64,000 nucleotides of DNA from Thermococcus camini (GTDB lineage Archaea > Methanobacteriota_B > Thermococci > Thermococcales > Thermococcaceae), in contig NZ_LR881183.1 of assembly GCF_904067545.1 (NCBI RefSeq), positions 1,244,277-1,308,276 of the forward strand, given 5' to 3'. The notes beneath the pieces are model-generated. The model made no database searches and was not told the DNA's origin. It was given only the letters and a program-made list of their open reading frames with translations. This document shows, piece after piece, positions 1-7,485 of the stretch (the first letter of the stretch is position 1; each line of letters opens with the position of its first letter). The translations under genes were made by a program, and so were the position numbers.

Positions 1-359
1 TACAGGCCGCTGGAATAAGGCTTTACCAAGTCGCCCCGGGGACACCCGTTGAAGAAGCGATAAAGGCAGTCGTGAGTGGAAGCGTTGGGCAGTTCACAGC
101 TCCAGTAGCACCGGCTCCGGCAACCCCAACGGCGCCAGCTCCGGCCTACGGCCCGTACCCGGCGACGCCCACATACCCGGCCTACCCCGCTTACGGCTAC
201 GGCTTTGGCTGGGGCCGCGGTGGCGGCTGGGGAAGAGGCAGAGGCTTTGGAAGGGGATGGGGCAGAGGAGGCAGAGGCTGGGGAGCGAGGCTCGGCTACT
301 GCCCATGGACCGGCCAGCCCAGCAGGAGAACCCTCCGCTGGCTCTACGGCTGGTGGTGA
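1..359 (+). CDS. NifX/NifB-like iron-molybdenum cofactor family protein, C-terminal part (cut by window edge)
   Basis: The reading frame is open from the window edge (codons from base 3) to a TGA at 357-359, so only the last ~118 residues are visible. The first residues (QAAGIRLYQVAPGTPVEEAI) match the end of the RNase-H-like fold of the dinitrogenase iron-molybdenum cofactor family and resemble the full copy at 687-1142. The fold is followed by a Pro/Ala linker and a tail rich in Gly, Trp, Arg and Phe that ends in CPWTGQPSRR and two Trp. Family members bind or transfer metal clusters; in an archaeon with no nitrogenase in view, the substrate is unknown. A T-rich stretch at 363-376 may end transcription. 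The low-complexity tail makes function hard to infer, but family membership is clear. Confidence 0.75.
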   Translation, partial: QAAGIRLYQVAPGTPVEEAIKAVVSGSVGQFTAPVAPAPATPTAPAPAYGPYPATPTYPAYPAYGYGFGWGRGGGWGRGRGFGRGWGRGGRGWGARLGYCPWTGQPSRRTLRWLYGWW

Positions 360-415
360 GCCCTTTATTTTTACCTTATGGACATGAGCTTTGAGAACGT
401 ATCGGAGGAAGGAGA

Positions 416-631
416 ATGCCAAGAGGAATGGGAAGAGGATACGGCAGGCCGGGGTACGGATTTTACCCGTTCGGGAGCACTTATGGTCTAATCGACCTGC
501 TCTTCCTCATCGGAATCCTGTACTTCCTGTTCAAGTTGTTCGTCGTGGCGTTTCCATACGCTCTGGGTCTGATAGTACTCTTAGCCCTCAGGTCATTCCT
601 GAGGCCCAGGCCCTGGGGAAGGCCATTTTGA
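416..631 (+). CDS. Small membrane protein with GMGRG N-terminus
   Basis: This 71-residue protein is preceded by a strong ribosome-binding site (GGAGGAAGGAGA) ending just before the ATG. The N-terminus (PRGMGRGYGRPGYG) repeats the Gly-Met-Arg motif of the neighbouring cofactor-family protein. Residues ~23-60 form one long or two closely spaced hydrophobic helices, followed by a basic, Pro-rich end. It lies between two NifX-like genes on the same strand, with gaps of about 55 bases, so one transcript is likely. No family is recognised. The shared motif suggests it works with its neighbours, perhaps as a membrane partner, but this is inference. Confidence 0.75.
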   Translation: MPRGMGRGYGRPGYGFYPFGSTYGLIDLLFLIGILYFLFKLFVVAFPYALGLIVLLALRSFLRPRPWGRPF

Positions 632-686
632 GCGTATGCAAACTTTTTTAAGTTCGGTTTTCCTAATTCTCCAGGAGGTGATGTGA

Positions 687-1142
687 ATGAGGATCATAGT
701 CTCAACCGTAAACGGAGGACTCGATGACGGGGTGAACCCGGCGTTCGGGAGGACACCAACCTTCACGATAGTTGACGTCGAAAACGGAGAAATAACCGGC
801 GCCCAGGTCGTTCAGAACCCTGGCTATTCTCAGCCGAGGGGGGCAGGCGTTACCGCGGCGCAGTTCGTCATAGACAATGGTGCCGATGTGGTTATAGCGG
901 GTCAGTTTGGGCCCAACTCATCGGGAGTACTCCAAGCTGCTGGCATAAGGATGGTCTCGGCCCCGGCCACGATGACCGTCAGAGAAGCCGTCGAAGCCTT
1001 CTTGAGGGGTGAGCTCACCGGGGCCGTTTTTGGCCCTGAAGGTGGAGCCGGCGGAGGAATGGGAAGAGGTATGGGACGCGGCATGGGAAGAGGCAGAGGA
1101 ATGGGTCGTGGAGGCGGAATGGGAAGAGGCGGCGGTTGGTGA
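687..1142 (+). CDS. Dinitrogenase iron-molybdenum cofactor family protein (NifX/NifB C-terminal-like)
   Basis: This 151-residue protein starts at ATG after a GGAGGTGATGTGA site. Residues 1-~112 form the alpha/beta fold of the NifX/NafY/NifB-C family: an N-terminal strand (MRIIVSTV), 'NPAFGRTPTFTIVDVE' and 'ADVVIAGQFGPNSSGVLQAAGI'. Family members bind iron-sulfur or FeMo-type precursors. The last ~35 residues are an unstructured tail of repeated GMGRG/GRG units ending in GGGW. Homologues are common next to DUF134 and MRP/NBP35 genes in anaerobes, where the role is thought to be metal-cluster handling. No nitrogenase gene is in the window, so nitrogen fixation should not be inferred. Confidence 0.85.
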   Translation: MRIIVSTVNGGLDDGVNPAFGRTPTFTIVDVENGEITGAQVVQNPGYSQPRGAGVTAAQFVIDNGADVVIAGQFGPNSSGVLQAAGIRMVSAPATMTVREAVEAFLRGELTGAVFGPEGGAGGGMGRGMGRGMGRGRGMGRGGGMGRGGGW

Positions 1143-1287
1143 AACTGCTCTTCTCTTCCAACATTTTCGCGAGTACACCCAACAAAAGTTAAAGTCCTAA
1201 CATAATTTGCCTCGTTCATACTGAGAAACTCTAAACCTACCCGAAGGACAGGGCCTACGAAAAGAAAAACGTAACGAGTAGAGAGGT

Positions 1288-1298
1288 TTTTATATGAT
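1288..1298 (+). promoter_or_regulatory. Probable TATA box
   Basis: A TTTTTATATGA stretch lies about 31-41 bases upstream of the ATG at 1329, where an archaeal TATA box is expected for a short-leader transcript. It is the best such match in the 186-base gap after the NifX-like gene. Confidence 0.45.
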
Positions 1299-1328
1299 GT
1301 GGTAGATGACAATGCTGAGGTGATTTCA

Positions 1329-1637
1329 ATGCCGATTATGAGGCTCTGGCACGGAAGGGTGCCAATCGAAAAGGCGGACGAGTACGAAAAGTTCCTCATC
1401 GAGAGGGCGGTTCCTGACTACGGCTCCGTCGATGGACTTTTAAAGCTCTACTTCACGAGGAAGGATGAAGGAGACGTTGCCCATTTCCTTCTCGTCACGA
1501 TATGGGACTCGATGGAGTCCATCAAGAAGTTTGCAGGGGAAAACCCGGAGATAGCGAAGTATTATCCAGAAGACGATGACTTCCTGCTGGAAAAAGAGAA
1601 GTACGTTCAGCATTACAGGATTTTCTACGAAGGATGA
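1329..1637 (+). CDS. ABM-like (dimeric alpha/beta barrel) protein
   Basis: The chosen ATG at 1329 follows GAGGTGATTTCA, giving 102 residues; an in-frame start 30 bases earlier lacks such a site. Sequence features are 'MRLWHGRVPIEKADEYEKFL', 'FTRKDEGDVAHFLLVTIWDSMESIKKFAGENPE' split over two strands and a helix, and a closing 'QHYRIFYE'. This is the pattern of the antibiotic biosynthesis monooxygenase/EthD-like ferredoxin fold, small proteins that dimerise. The substrate cannot be told from sequence. The next gene begins 6 bases after the stop, so the two are likely co-transcribed. Confidence 0.75.
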   Translation: MPIMRLWHGRVPIEKADEYEKFLIERAVPDYGSVDGLLKLYFTRKDEGDVAHFLLVTIWDSMESIKKFAGENPEIAKYYPEDDDFLLEKEKYVQHYRIFYEG

Positions 1638-1643
1638 CCGGGA

Positions 1644-2225
1644 ATGAAAAGGGGCCAGCTGTGGGCTGGCATTCTTTCTCCCCAAGTAGCCCTTGGCGGG
1701 ATAGGCATTGCAATCATGATAAACCGCTCCTGGTGGAAACTAACGGACAACGCGATAAGCGACCTGGGAAAGGTCGGTCTCCCGTACAATTGGGTGATGA
1801 ACGTTCCGCTGTTCATATCCGCTGTTCTCGCCATCTATTATGCAGCCGGTCTGTTTGGTGAAGTTAAAAACAGGGTTTTCAGGCTTGGAATCGCCCTCTT
1901 CGTTATCGGACTGGTCTTCTTGGCCGGGGTGGCACTCTTCCCGGAGGGGACTGGGCCCCACTACCACGTCAGCTGGGGGTTCTTTCTGGCAGGGAGCATC
2001 GGGTATTTAATAGCAGGGGCAGGTCTCTGGCTCGAAGGCCTACGGAAGTTCGGAGCCTTCACGGTTTTGCTTTTCACCGCCGAGGTTCTCCTCGCGAGAT
2101 GGACATTTAGAATCTTCAGCGGCGTTGCTATCGCCGAGTTCATTGGAATTTTCGCTATGATAATCTGGCACTATTCCCTGATGGGAACACTTCTAAAAGC
2201 AGGGTTTTTGGGGATTAAGGATTAA
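1644..2225 (+). CDS. DUF998 family membrane protein
   Basis: This 193-residue protein has about six hydrophobic segments, beginning with 'LWAGILSPQVALGGIGIAI'. The pattern 'LTDNAISDLGKVGLPYNWVMN' followed by 'FPEGTGPHYHVSWGFF' is typical of the DUF998 family of bacterial and archaeal integral membrane proteins of unknown function. The His-containing FPEGTGPHYH loop lies between transmembrane helices, where a metal or lipid site is possible. It follows the ABM-like gene by 6 bases and precedes the dehydrogenase gene by 18. Confidence 0.8.
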   Translation: MKRGQLWAGILSPQVALGGIGIAIMINRSWWKLTDNAISDLGKVGLPYNWVMNVPLFISAVLAIYYAAGLFGEVKNRVFRLGIALFVIGLVFLAGVALFPEGTGPHYHVSWGFFLAGSIGYLIAGAGLWLEGLRKFGAFTVLLFTAEVLLARWTFRIFSGVAIAEFIGIFAMIIWHYSLMGTLLKAGFLGIKD

Positions 2226-2243
2226 CAAATAGCGGTGATCGGT

Positions 2244-3034
2244 ATGCTCAGGATAGACCTTTCCGGCAGGTTAGCCTTTACAACGGCCTCAAGCAAAGGC
2301 ATCGGCTTCGGCGTCGCGAGGGTTCTGGCAAGAGCTGGAGCGGACGTGATACTACTATCGAGAAGCGAGGAAAACCTGAAGAAAGCTATGGAGAAAATTA
2401 AAGCCGAGAGCGACGTTGAAGTCCACCACATAGTTGCCGACCTAACCAAGCGGGAAGACCTTGAGAGAACCGTTAAAGAACTCAAAGACATTGGGGAGCC
2501 CGACGTGTTCTTCTTCTCAACCGGTGGCCCAAAGCAGGGCTACTTCATGGAGATGGCCATGGAGGACTGGGAGAAGGCCGTTGAGCTGCTCCTCTATCCA
2601 GCGGTTTATCTCACCAGAGCCCTCGTCCCCGCGATGGAGAGAAAGGGCTTTGGGAGGATAATCTACTCGACCAGCGTCGCCATAAGGGAACCGATACCGA
2701 ACATAGCCCTCAGCAACGTTGTGAGGATTTCAATGGCCGGCTTAGTGAGAACACTCGCGAAGGAGCTCGGGCCGAAGGGCATAACCGTCAACGGCATAAT
2801 GCCCGGAATAATAAGAACCGACAGGATGATACAGCTTGCAAAGGACAGGGCGGAGAGAGAAGGAAAGACCATCGAGGAAGCCCTAGCCGACTACGCGAAG
2901 CCGATACCCTCGGGAGGCTCGGCGAGCCGGAAGAGATAGGCTACCTTGTAGCATTCCTCGCGAGCGAGCTTGGGAGTTACATAAACGGCGCCATGATTCC
3001 TGTCGATGGGGGAAGACTTAACTCCGTCTTCTGA
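2244..3034 (+). pseudogene. Short-chain dehydrogenase/reductase with a frameshift near its 3' end
   Basis: The frame from ATG 2244 (after GGTGAT) encodes an SDR. Residues 8-~220 hold the Rossmann fold with a 'TASSKGIGFGVARVLARAGA' nucleotide loop, 'FFFSTGGPKQG', and 'GPKGITVNGIMPGIIRTDRM'. The canonical Tyr-x3-Lys is replaced by a region reading 'IALSNVVRISMAGL', as in some SDR subgroups. At 2907-2910 the frame runs into a stop at 2939, but shifting back one base (one missing C in a CCC run) gives 'LGRLGEPEEIGYLVAF' and 'INGAMIPVDGGRLNSVF', the standard SDR C-terminus, ending at TGA 3032-3034. A true single-base deletion or a sequencing error in a C run fits best; recoding is less likely. The full-length product would be about 263 residues. 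Confidence 0.75.
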
Positions 3035-3121
3035 GATGCTGCCTCTTTTTTTATACTACCCACTGAATCGGTTCAAAGTGTAGGTGACGGAGAACAGTCC
3101 AAGAAAGAAATATTTTTCTTT

Positions 3122-3190
3122 TTCCCGTGAAGCTTCATGCACCTTCTACCACCCGTCAAGATTCCTTGGAAAATTTTGCCTTCACGGGAA
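3122..3190. repeat. Perfect 11-bp inverted repeat in an intergenic gap
   Basis: TTCCCGTGAAG at 3122-3132 is matched by its exact complement CTTCACGGGAA at 3180-3190, with 47 bases between. The gap 3035-3325 otherwise holds no convincing gene: the only open frame has a poor start and atypical composition. A T run at 3046-3053 probably terminates the dehydrogenase transcript. The repeat could be an RNA stem or a protein-binding site. Confidence 0.5.
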
Positions 3191-3325
3191 TCTTTGTAGC
3201 GGATACCTGGGGTTGGATTTGGGATCGTGGTTTTTTTGCTCCGCAGTGCTCAGGATAATCAAAAATAAACGTCGGGGGAATAAGTCATCTTCTCTATGAA
3301 GTTACTGATAAGTCCCGGCCGGCAT

Positions 3326-3754
3326 TTACACTTCCACATCCCACAGTGCCAGCCCGTTCTCCTTCGGTTTCCTCTCAAGGAGTTCTCCGAGGAGTTCCTG
3401 TATAAAGATCTCGGCCACAAAGACCTCCCCTTCAACGAGATGGCCCCCGTAGAGCATGCCGTCGGAGTCTCCTAAGGCAACGTGAATGTGAGCAAAGGGT
3501 TCCCCATCCTTGAGGCTTATGTTACCAGCGAGAGAGACTAGCTCATAGGTACCCGTCAGCTCGATGACCTTGTACTCCCTGGCTTCCTCATCGAAGTAAC
3601 CTATCTTCGGGTTTTTCAGACTCCCGATGGCGCTGACGGTTCCAATCAAGACGTTGTTTTTCTTTGCAAACTCGTTTATGAACTTCAGGAGCTCCTCCCC
3701 CTCTGGAATCCGGAAGAGGAAATTCCGCCCCCTTGAAAACCTCACGGCACTCAC
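3326..3754 (-). CDS. PPC/DUF296 domain protein (PCC superfamily)
   Basis: The 142-residue product matches the plants-and-prokaryotes-conserved (PPC) domain through nearly all its length. Markers are 'GRNFLFRIPEGEELLKFI', 'NNVLIGTVSAIGSLKNPKIGYFD', and the signature 'PFAHIHVALGD' followed by 'MLYGGHLVEGEVFVAEIFI'. The paired His in HIHV and the His of GGHL are the usual metal-site residues. Prokaryotic members are small trimeric proteins, often called DNA-binding, without an AT hook. The gene is divergent from the one at 3802, separated by about 47 bases, so the promoters overlap. Confidence 0.85.
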   Translation of the reverse strand: MSAVRFSRGRNFLFRIPEGEELLKFINEFAKKNNVLIGTVSAIGSLKNPKIGYFDEEAREYKVIELTGTYELVSLAGNISLKDGEPFAHIHVALGDSDGMLYGGHLVEGEVFVAEIFIQELLGELLERKPKENGLALWDVEV

Positions 3755-3801
3755 CTCAAAGCTAATAAGCCTCTCCCGATTTAACCGTTTGGGTGAAAAG
3801 A

Positions 3802-4374
3802 ATGAACATCAAAGGGGCGATAATGAGGGTCTTTCCAGAGATTCCGGAATTCGACGAGGTTGACTTCTCCCAGTACTCAACACCCTACGCGGCAGTTCTA
3901 ATTGCCTTCTTCGAGAGCGGGAAAAGCGGCTTAAGGGAATTCGAGGAGTTCGTAGAGAAAAACGGCGGAACGAAGGCCGACGTTGGAAGGTTTCTCATCT
4001 CAATCTTCCAGTACCTTCTCATCCGGTACCGCCGCTACGGGGATGAAAAGGTCGAAGTGCCGGCGTTTAAGGTCTTCCTGACCCTCAAGGGCTGGCTCAA
4101 CGAAAACGGCTTCGAGAACGATTACACCAGACTTCTTCATTCATTCGTCGGCTACCTCGTGGATATAGCGGAGAAAATTGCGGAAAAGTCTGACTGCGAG
4201 CTGGGTTTGGCATACATGAAAACCGCCTACCTGCTAACGATCGAAGCAGAGGAAACCTTCAAAGAAGAGTATTTCAGCGAACTCAAGAAGACTGCCCAGG
4301 GGATGGTCGCAGAAATCTACAGGAAATGCGGAATCAACGGAGGGCTCCCCGAAAAAAGGGAGAAGGGCTGTTAA
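3802..4374 (+). CDS. Hypothetical helical protein
   Basis: No family is recognised. The start at ATG 3802 follows GGTGA with 5-base spacing and is preferred to the GTG at 3793. The 190-residue product is soluble, rich in Glu, Lys, Phe and Tyr, and predicted mostly alpha-helical ('KADVGRFLISIFQYLLIRYR', 'LLHSFVGYLVDIAEKIAEKS'). It has no transmembrane segment or clear catalytic motif. Its stop overlaps that of the convergent ChrB-like gene by three bases. Confidence 0.7.
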   Translation: MNIKGAIMRVFPEIPEFDEVDFSQYSTPYAAVLIAFFESGKSGLREFEEFVEKNGGTKADVGRFLISIFQYLLIRYRRYGDEKVEVPAFKVFLTLKGWLNENGFENDYTRLLHSFVGYLVDIAEKIAEKSDCELGLAYMKTAYLLTIEAEETFKEEYFSELKKTAQGMVAEIYRKCGINGGLPEKREKGC

Positions 4375-4802
4375 GCCTTTCCTTCCTCAATCTGCTTCTT
4401 AAAGTAGGCGTACATGGCGTCGTAGAGGTAAAACTCCTTCTCAAGGGTTTCATAGTCATCCTTGCATATCATCCTGTATCCTCTTGCGAGTATATCGAGG
4501 GCAACCGCCAGGGGCTGGGGATTCTCAACGTGAGTGTCGGCCTCCCGAACTATCTCGGCAATCTTCAAAACGGCGGGGTCTGTTATGTTGTACTTCTCAA
4601 CGAAGGCATCGAAGGAGCATTTTCCATCATGATGACCGAGCTCAACCCCCTTAAAATCAAAGGGTATTCCCTCGGTGATTGTTGCGGGGTCTGTATCGCG
4701 GGGCACGAAGATAAACTCCGCCTCGGGGTCAATAAAACGCCTTATAAGCCAGGGACACGCCACGCGGTCAACGTGGACGTGTTCACGGGTCACCCACTTC
4801 AT
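4371..4802 (-). CDS. ChrB-like (chromate resistance) domain protein
   Basis: The preferred start at 4802 follows GAGGCGAT; the longer open frame to 4877 adds 25 residues unlike the family. The 143-residue protein opens with 'MKWVTREHVHVDRVACPWLI' and continues with 'RRFIDPEAEFIFVP', the hallmark of the ChrB C-terminal/chromate-resistance domain (COG4275). 'GHHDGKCSFDAFVEKY' and 'EADTH' supply conserved His, Cys and Asp residues likely to bind metal. No ChrA transporter is nearby, so a role in chromate resistance is not supported here. The stop overlaps the convergent hypothetical gene. Confidence 0.8.
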   Translation of the reverse strand: MKWVTREHVHVDRVACPWLIRRFIDPEAEFIFVPRDTDPATITEGIPFDFKGVELGHHDGKCSFDAFVEKYNITDPAVLKIAEIVREADTHVENPQPLAVALDILARGYRMICKDDYETLEKEFYLYDAMYAYFKKQIEEGKA

Positions 4803-4880
4803 AAGATCGCCTCGAAGAAGAGTCGACGTCTTTCTATTTACGGGTTGCGAAAATAGAGAAGACAAAGAACGGCCCAACAG

Positions 4881-5339
4881 TCACTTCTCAAGGGTTACCT
4901 CGGCGTAGCTCCGCGGGTCTTCCCAGATTTTTACACGGATTTTCTCCACGTTGTCTCCCGCCTTCTCCGCTATTCTCTCCGCGAACCACTCCGCTATGAA
5001 CTCTGCCGTAACGTTGGGCTTATCCAGAATAACTGCCTCATCGGCGGGCAGTTCTATACGTTTTCCATTCTTTTCTATGACAATAATGTCCTCCTTCCTC
5101 TCCACCACCCAGCTCTCGCTCACGATGATCCTGTGGTCGAGGAGCTTGATAAGCCTGCTGAGGTGGTTGAAGTCAAATATCATGCCGTTCTCATTGAGGT
5201 CACCCCATATCTCGACGTCCACGTTGTAAGTGTGCCCGTGTATCCGGAGGCACTTGCTCTCGTAGGGCAGGGCAAGGAAATGCGAGCTGTCAAAGTCTTT
5301 GTGCCATCCTATCTTCCTCTCGGTCACGTGAAACCCCAT
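4881..5339 (-). CDS. queD: 6-pyruvoyl-tetrahydropterin synthase family enzyme, QueD type
   Basis: The start at 5339 (after GGTGGTGAG) gives 152 residues. The protein carries the COG0720 fold with zinc ligands His20, His34 and His36. Cys30 stands four residues before HGH, giving the C-x3-HGH pattern that marks 6-carboxy-tetrahydropterin synthase (QueD) activity rather than the eukaryotic PTPS arrangement. 'GMIFDFNHL' and 'LDHRIIV' complete the active site. In archaea this feeds preQ0 and archaeosine in tRNA, so that pathway is the likely role; COG0720 enzymes are known to be promiscuous. The gene is divergent from the DUF134 gene. Confidence 0.82.
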   Translation of the reverse strand: MGFHVTERKIGWHKDFDSSHFLALPYESKCLRIHGHTYNVDVEIWGDLNENGMIFDFNHLSRLIKLLDHRIIVSESWVVERKEDIIVIEKNGKRIELPADEAVILDKPNVTAEFIAEWFAERIAEKAGDNVEKIRVKIWEDPRSYAEVTLEK

Positions 5340-5432
5340 AGCTCTCACCACCGAGGGTTTGATGGAGAGAGTTATAACCCTTACTGGAGGGGAAAGCCTA
5401 TAAACCCCAGAGCTCAAAGGTCATCGATAGCC

Positions 5433-5789
5433 ATGCCGATGGGAATGGGACCCGGCTGGGGCCGTGGAAGGGGAAGGAGAAGGAAGCTGAGGATGATAGG
5501 ATTCGTCCCGGAGGTTAGACATTTCTATCCCGCGTTGCCCCCGATGGGCCAGCCCAAGCCACCGATTTTCATGACCTACGAAGAATTTGAGGCTCTCAGG
5601 CTGGTGGATCACGAAGGGCTGACACAGGAAGAAGCTGGAAAGAGGATGGGAGTTTCCCGAGGCACTGTGTGGAGGGCGCTGAGCTCCGCAAGGAAAAAAG
5701 TGGCCCAGATGCTGGTTGAGGGAAGGGAACTTATAATTTTACCCCAGGGAAACGAGGTCCCAAAAACTCCTGGCGAGGAAGAGTTATAG
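5433..5789 (+). CDS. DUF134 family HTH protein with Gly/Met/Arg N-terminus
   Basis: The ATG at 5433 gives 118 residues; the longer open frame upstream is antisense to queD and is rejected. Residues 1-15 (MPMGMGPGWGRGRGR) repeat the motif of the NifX-like tails at 1-1142. The core 'MIGFVPEVRHFYP...PPIFMTYEEFEALRLVDHEG' is diagnostic of DUF134. It is followed by a sigma-70 region-4-like helix-turn-helix ('LTQEEAGKRMGVSRGTVWRA', 'LSSARKKVAQML'). DUF134 proteins are predicted DNA-binding regulators, often next to NifX-like genes, so control of that cluster is plausible. Confidence 0.85.
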   Translation: MPMGMGPGWGRGRGRRRKLRMIGFVPEVRHFYPALPPMGQPKPPIFMTYEEFEALRLVDHEGLTQEEAGKRMGVSRGTVWRALSSARKKVAQMLVEGRELIILPQGNEVPKTPGEEEL

Positions 5790-5890
5790 TTGGTTATTCC
5801 CTTAAAAGCAGTTCTTATTGTCGAATATTTGCCAATTCGGCTGTTCTTCTGCCGGTTTGGGATTTTAGGGTTGCCTAATTTTTGTGCGAG

Positions 5891-5917
5891 TTTATCTCTC
5901 AAATTTTTGGGTGAATT
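5891..5917 (+). repeat. Left inverted repeat of the candidate element
   Basis: The unit begins TTTATCTCTCAAATTTT and ends GGTGAATT. It pairs with 7486-7512 read on the minus strand, with a single T/C difference near the inner end. Confidence 0.8.
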
Positions 5918-6158
5918 TATACTTTTTAAAGAGGTCACTAAAAGTACTTATTTTTATGCTTTAATAGATACTTTATAATTTATCGTTAAAATTAAAATGA
6001 CACAAAATAAAAATACCAAAATTTTCAAAAATTGTAATATTACAGGATTAGAAGATTAGTAAACTCAAAAAATCTACCCTCTAAAAAAGTAAAATATCAA
6101 AAGATGAACACATTTATACGGCCCAACCAGGTTCGGACCCAGTCAGGTAGCGTTTGCT

Positions 6159-6182
6159 AAAAATATGCGGGAGCAAGCTCCC
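6159..6182 (-). terminator. Hairpin with T run downstream of the 6220-6570 gene
   Basis: The near-perfect palindrome GGGAGCAAGCTCCC at 6169-6182 forms a six-pair stem with a two-base loop. On the minus strand it is followed within a few bases by a T run (6159-6163). It lies about 40 bases after the stop of the minus-strand gene, as expected for its terminator. Confidence 0.5.
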
Positions 6183-6219
6183 ACACGGTACAGTCAGATT
6201 ACGTGGGCCCTACTGTCGA

Positions 6220-6570
6220 TTACATCCGCCGATACGCGGATAGTATTGCCTCCGCTAGCTCAGGAGACGTGGCCTCAACCGCCCGCACATCGATAACAAA
6301 GGCCTTAGCCAGCCCCGCATTCGCGTCTCCCCGCACAAGCTTCTCGGGATACCCCGCCTCCTTGAGGACATGCTTCTCCATACTGGTGAGGGCTTTAAAC
6401 GGTATGATAAATTCAAGGTGCTTGGTTCTGTAGTTCTCTCGGAAGAACGGGCTGATCGAATCACGCAGGGGAGAGGCACACTCAAGCTTCGCAATGATTA
6501 TCTCCTCCGCCAGTGGCCCCAGGCACTTGTATCCCGGGGCGGTGCATTTGGTGGTCTTGGTATCTTTCAT
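6220..6570 (-). CDS. Hypothetical protein carried by the inverted-repeat element
   Basis: This 116-residue frame is supported by a strong ribosome-binding site (AGGAGGTG, 7 bases before ATG 6570), a possible TATA element about 75-85 bases upstream (around 6646-6655) and a terminator-like hairpin downstream. No family is recognised. The N-terminus has two Cys ('TKCTAPGYKC') and a third further on ('LECASP'), which could bind metal. The rest is mixed alpha/beta ('LEFIIPFKALTSMEKHVLKE', 'GLAKAFVIDVRAVEATSPEL'). Codon use resembles the host chromosome more than the AT-rich arms. It has no transposase or DNA-binding motif, so its role in the element is unknown. Confidence 0.65.
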   Translation of the reverse strand: MKDTKTTKCTAPGYKCLGPLAEEIIIAKLECASPLRDSISPFFRENYRTKHLEFIIPFKALTSMEKHVLKEAGYPEKLVRGDANAGLAKAFVIDVRAVEATSPELAEAILSAYRRM

Positions 6571-7485
6571 TCGTTGGACACCTCCTGTGTGAGTACAAAA
6601 GTAGCGCCGTATTCAACACGACGGGGCATGTATTCATGGGGGTCTTTATATGAGTATCTCACAATCCAGAATCCCCGGGGCCTAAGGACTTGGCACACCT
6701 GCACTGGCACCGGCAAATAACTATCCACGACCCCACTGTCGCCCCTTGTTGGTATTTACTACTTTATTTAATTTTCCTATAATGTGCCTTATATCCAAAA
6801 TCCATGGACATGTAAGAACATTAAAAAGAGCAGAAACAGAGTGGCCGATGAGTGAACTGCACGGGGGCATCCCTTACATGCTCAAAGCTATATGTTCCAG
6901 CTAACTGTCGTCAGTGCCATCCACAAATGCCACGGCGGATTGAAGTGACCCCCCACATATGGTATATTGCTGGAGACGTAAGAACTCCTAATTTGCATCT
7001 GATTCGCGGAGACAGAGCTACAGCTGCAGGAACTGCAAATAAATTATCACGATGTACTGAGAAGGATTGGATAACACAAACTGAGCATATATAGCCGCAA
7101 CCAGGTTATCCCCTTCACTGAGTATTGAGGGTACAACTAGGACACCCTCTCCGAAGTGGGGATTTTATCGACAAGGTCCGGCTTCTACAGACCAAAAATT
7201 GATTACAATTAAAAGTAGTATCAATTCCAGTTGTGGGTGCTACTGCCAGTGGACTCAAAGACAGCAGCAGGGACAAAGTCACTCGTCGGTATGTGCCGGC
7301 CACACATCTTGCCCCACCCATGACGATTGTGCAAATTACGTTAGGAAAAAGTTAAAAATCCAAATTTTTTAATATTTTAACCAGTAATTTTTAAGTTGAA
7401 TAAACAAGAATTAAATGTAAAATATAATTTAAGAGTGAATAATAATTAAATAGAAAACATAAAAATCACCATAATTAAATGTAAT

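Noticed and set aside
902-1399. 165-codon minus-strand frame over the NifX-like gene
   Set aside because: It is the antisense of the Gly-rich repeat and its Pro/Ser composition is an artefact.
3084-3299. 71-codon frame in the gap after the dehydrogenase
   Set aside because: Poor start, odd amino-acid make-up, and it contains the inverted repeat.
6120-6140. tRNA-like T-loop GGTTCGGACC
   Set aside because: No acceptor stem, anticodon arm or matching D arm can be folded around it.
6852-7094. 80-codon plus-strand frame in the core of the inverted-repeat element
   Set aside because: No ribosome-binding site, atypical composition and no recognisable motif.
7115-7321. 68-codon minus-strand frame with a hydrophobic stretch (LSLLLSLSPLAVAPTTG)
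   Set aside because: It looks a little like a signal peptide, but has no ribosome-binding site and a Cys/Arg-rich end; could be a gene relic, not enough to call.
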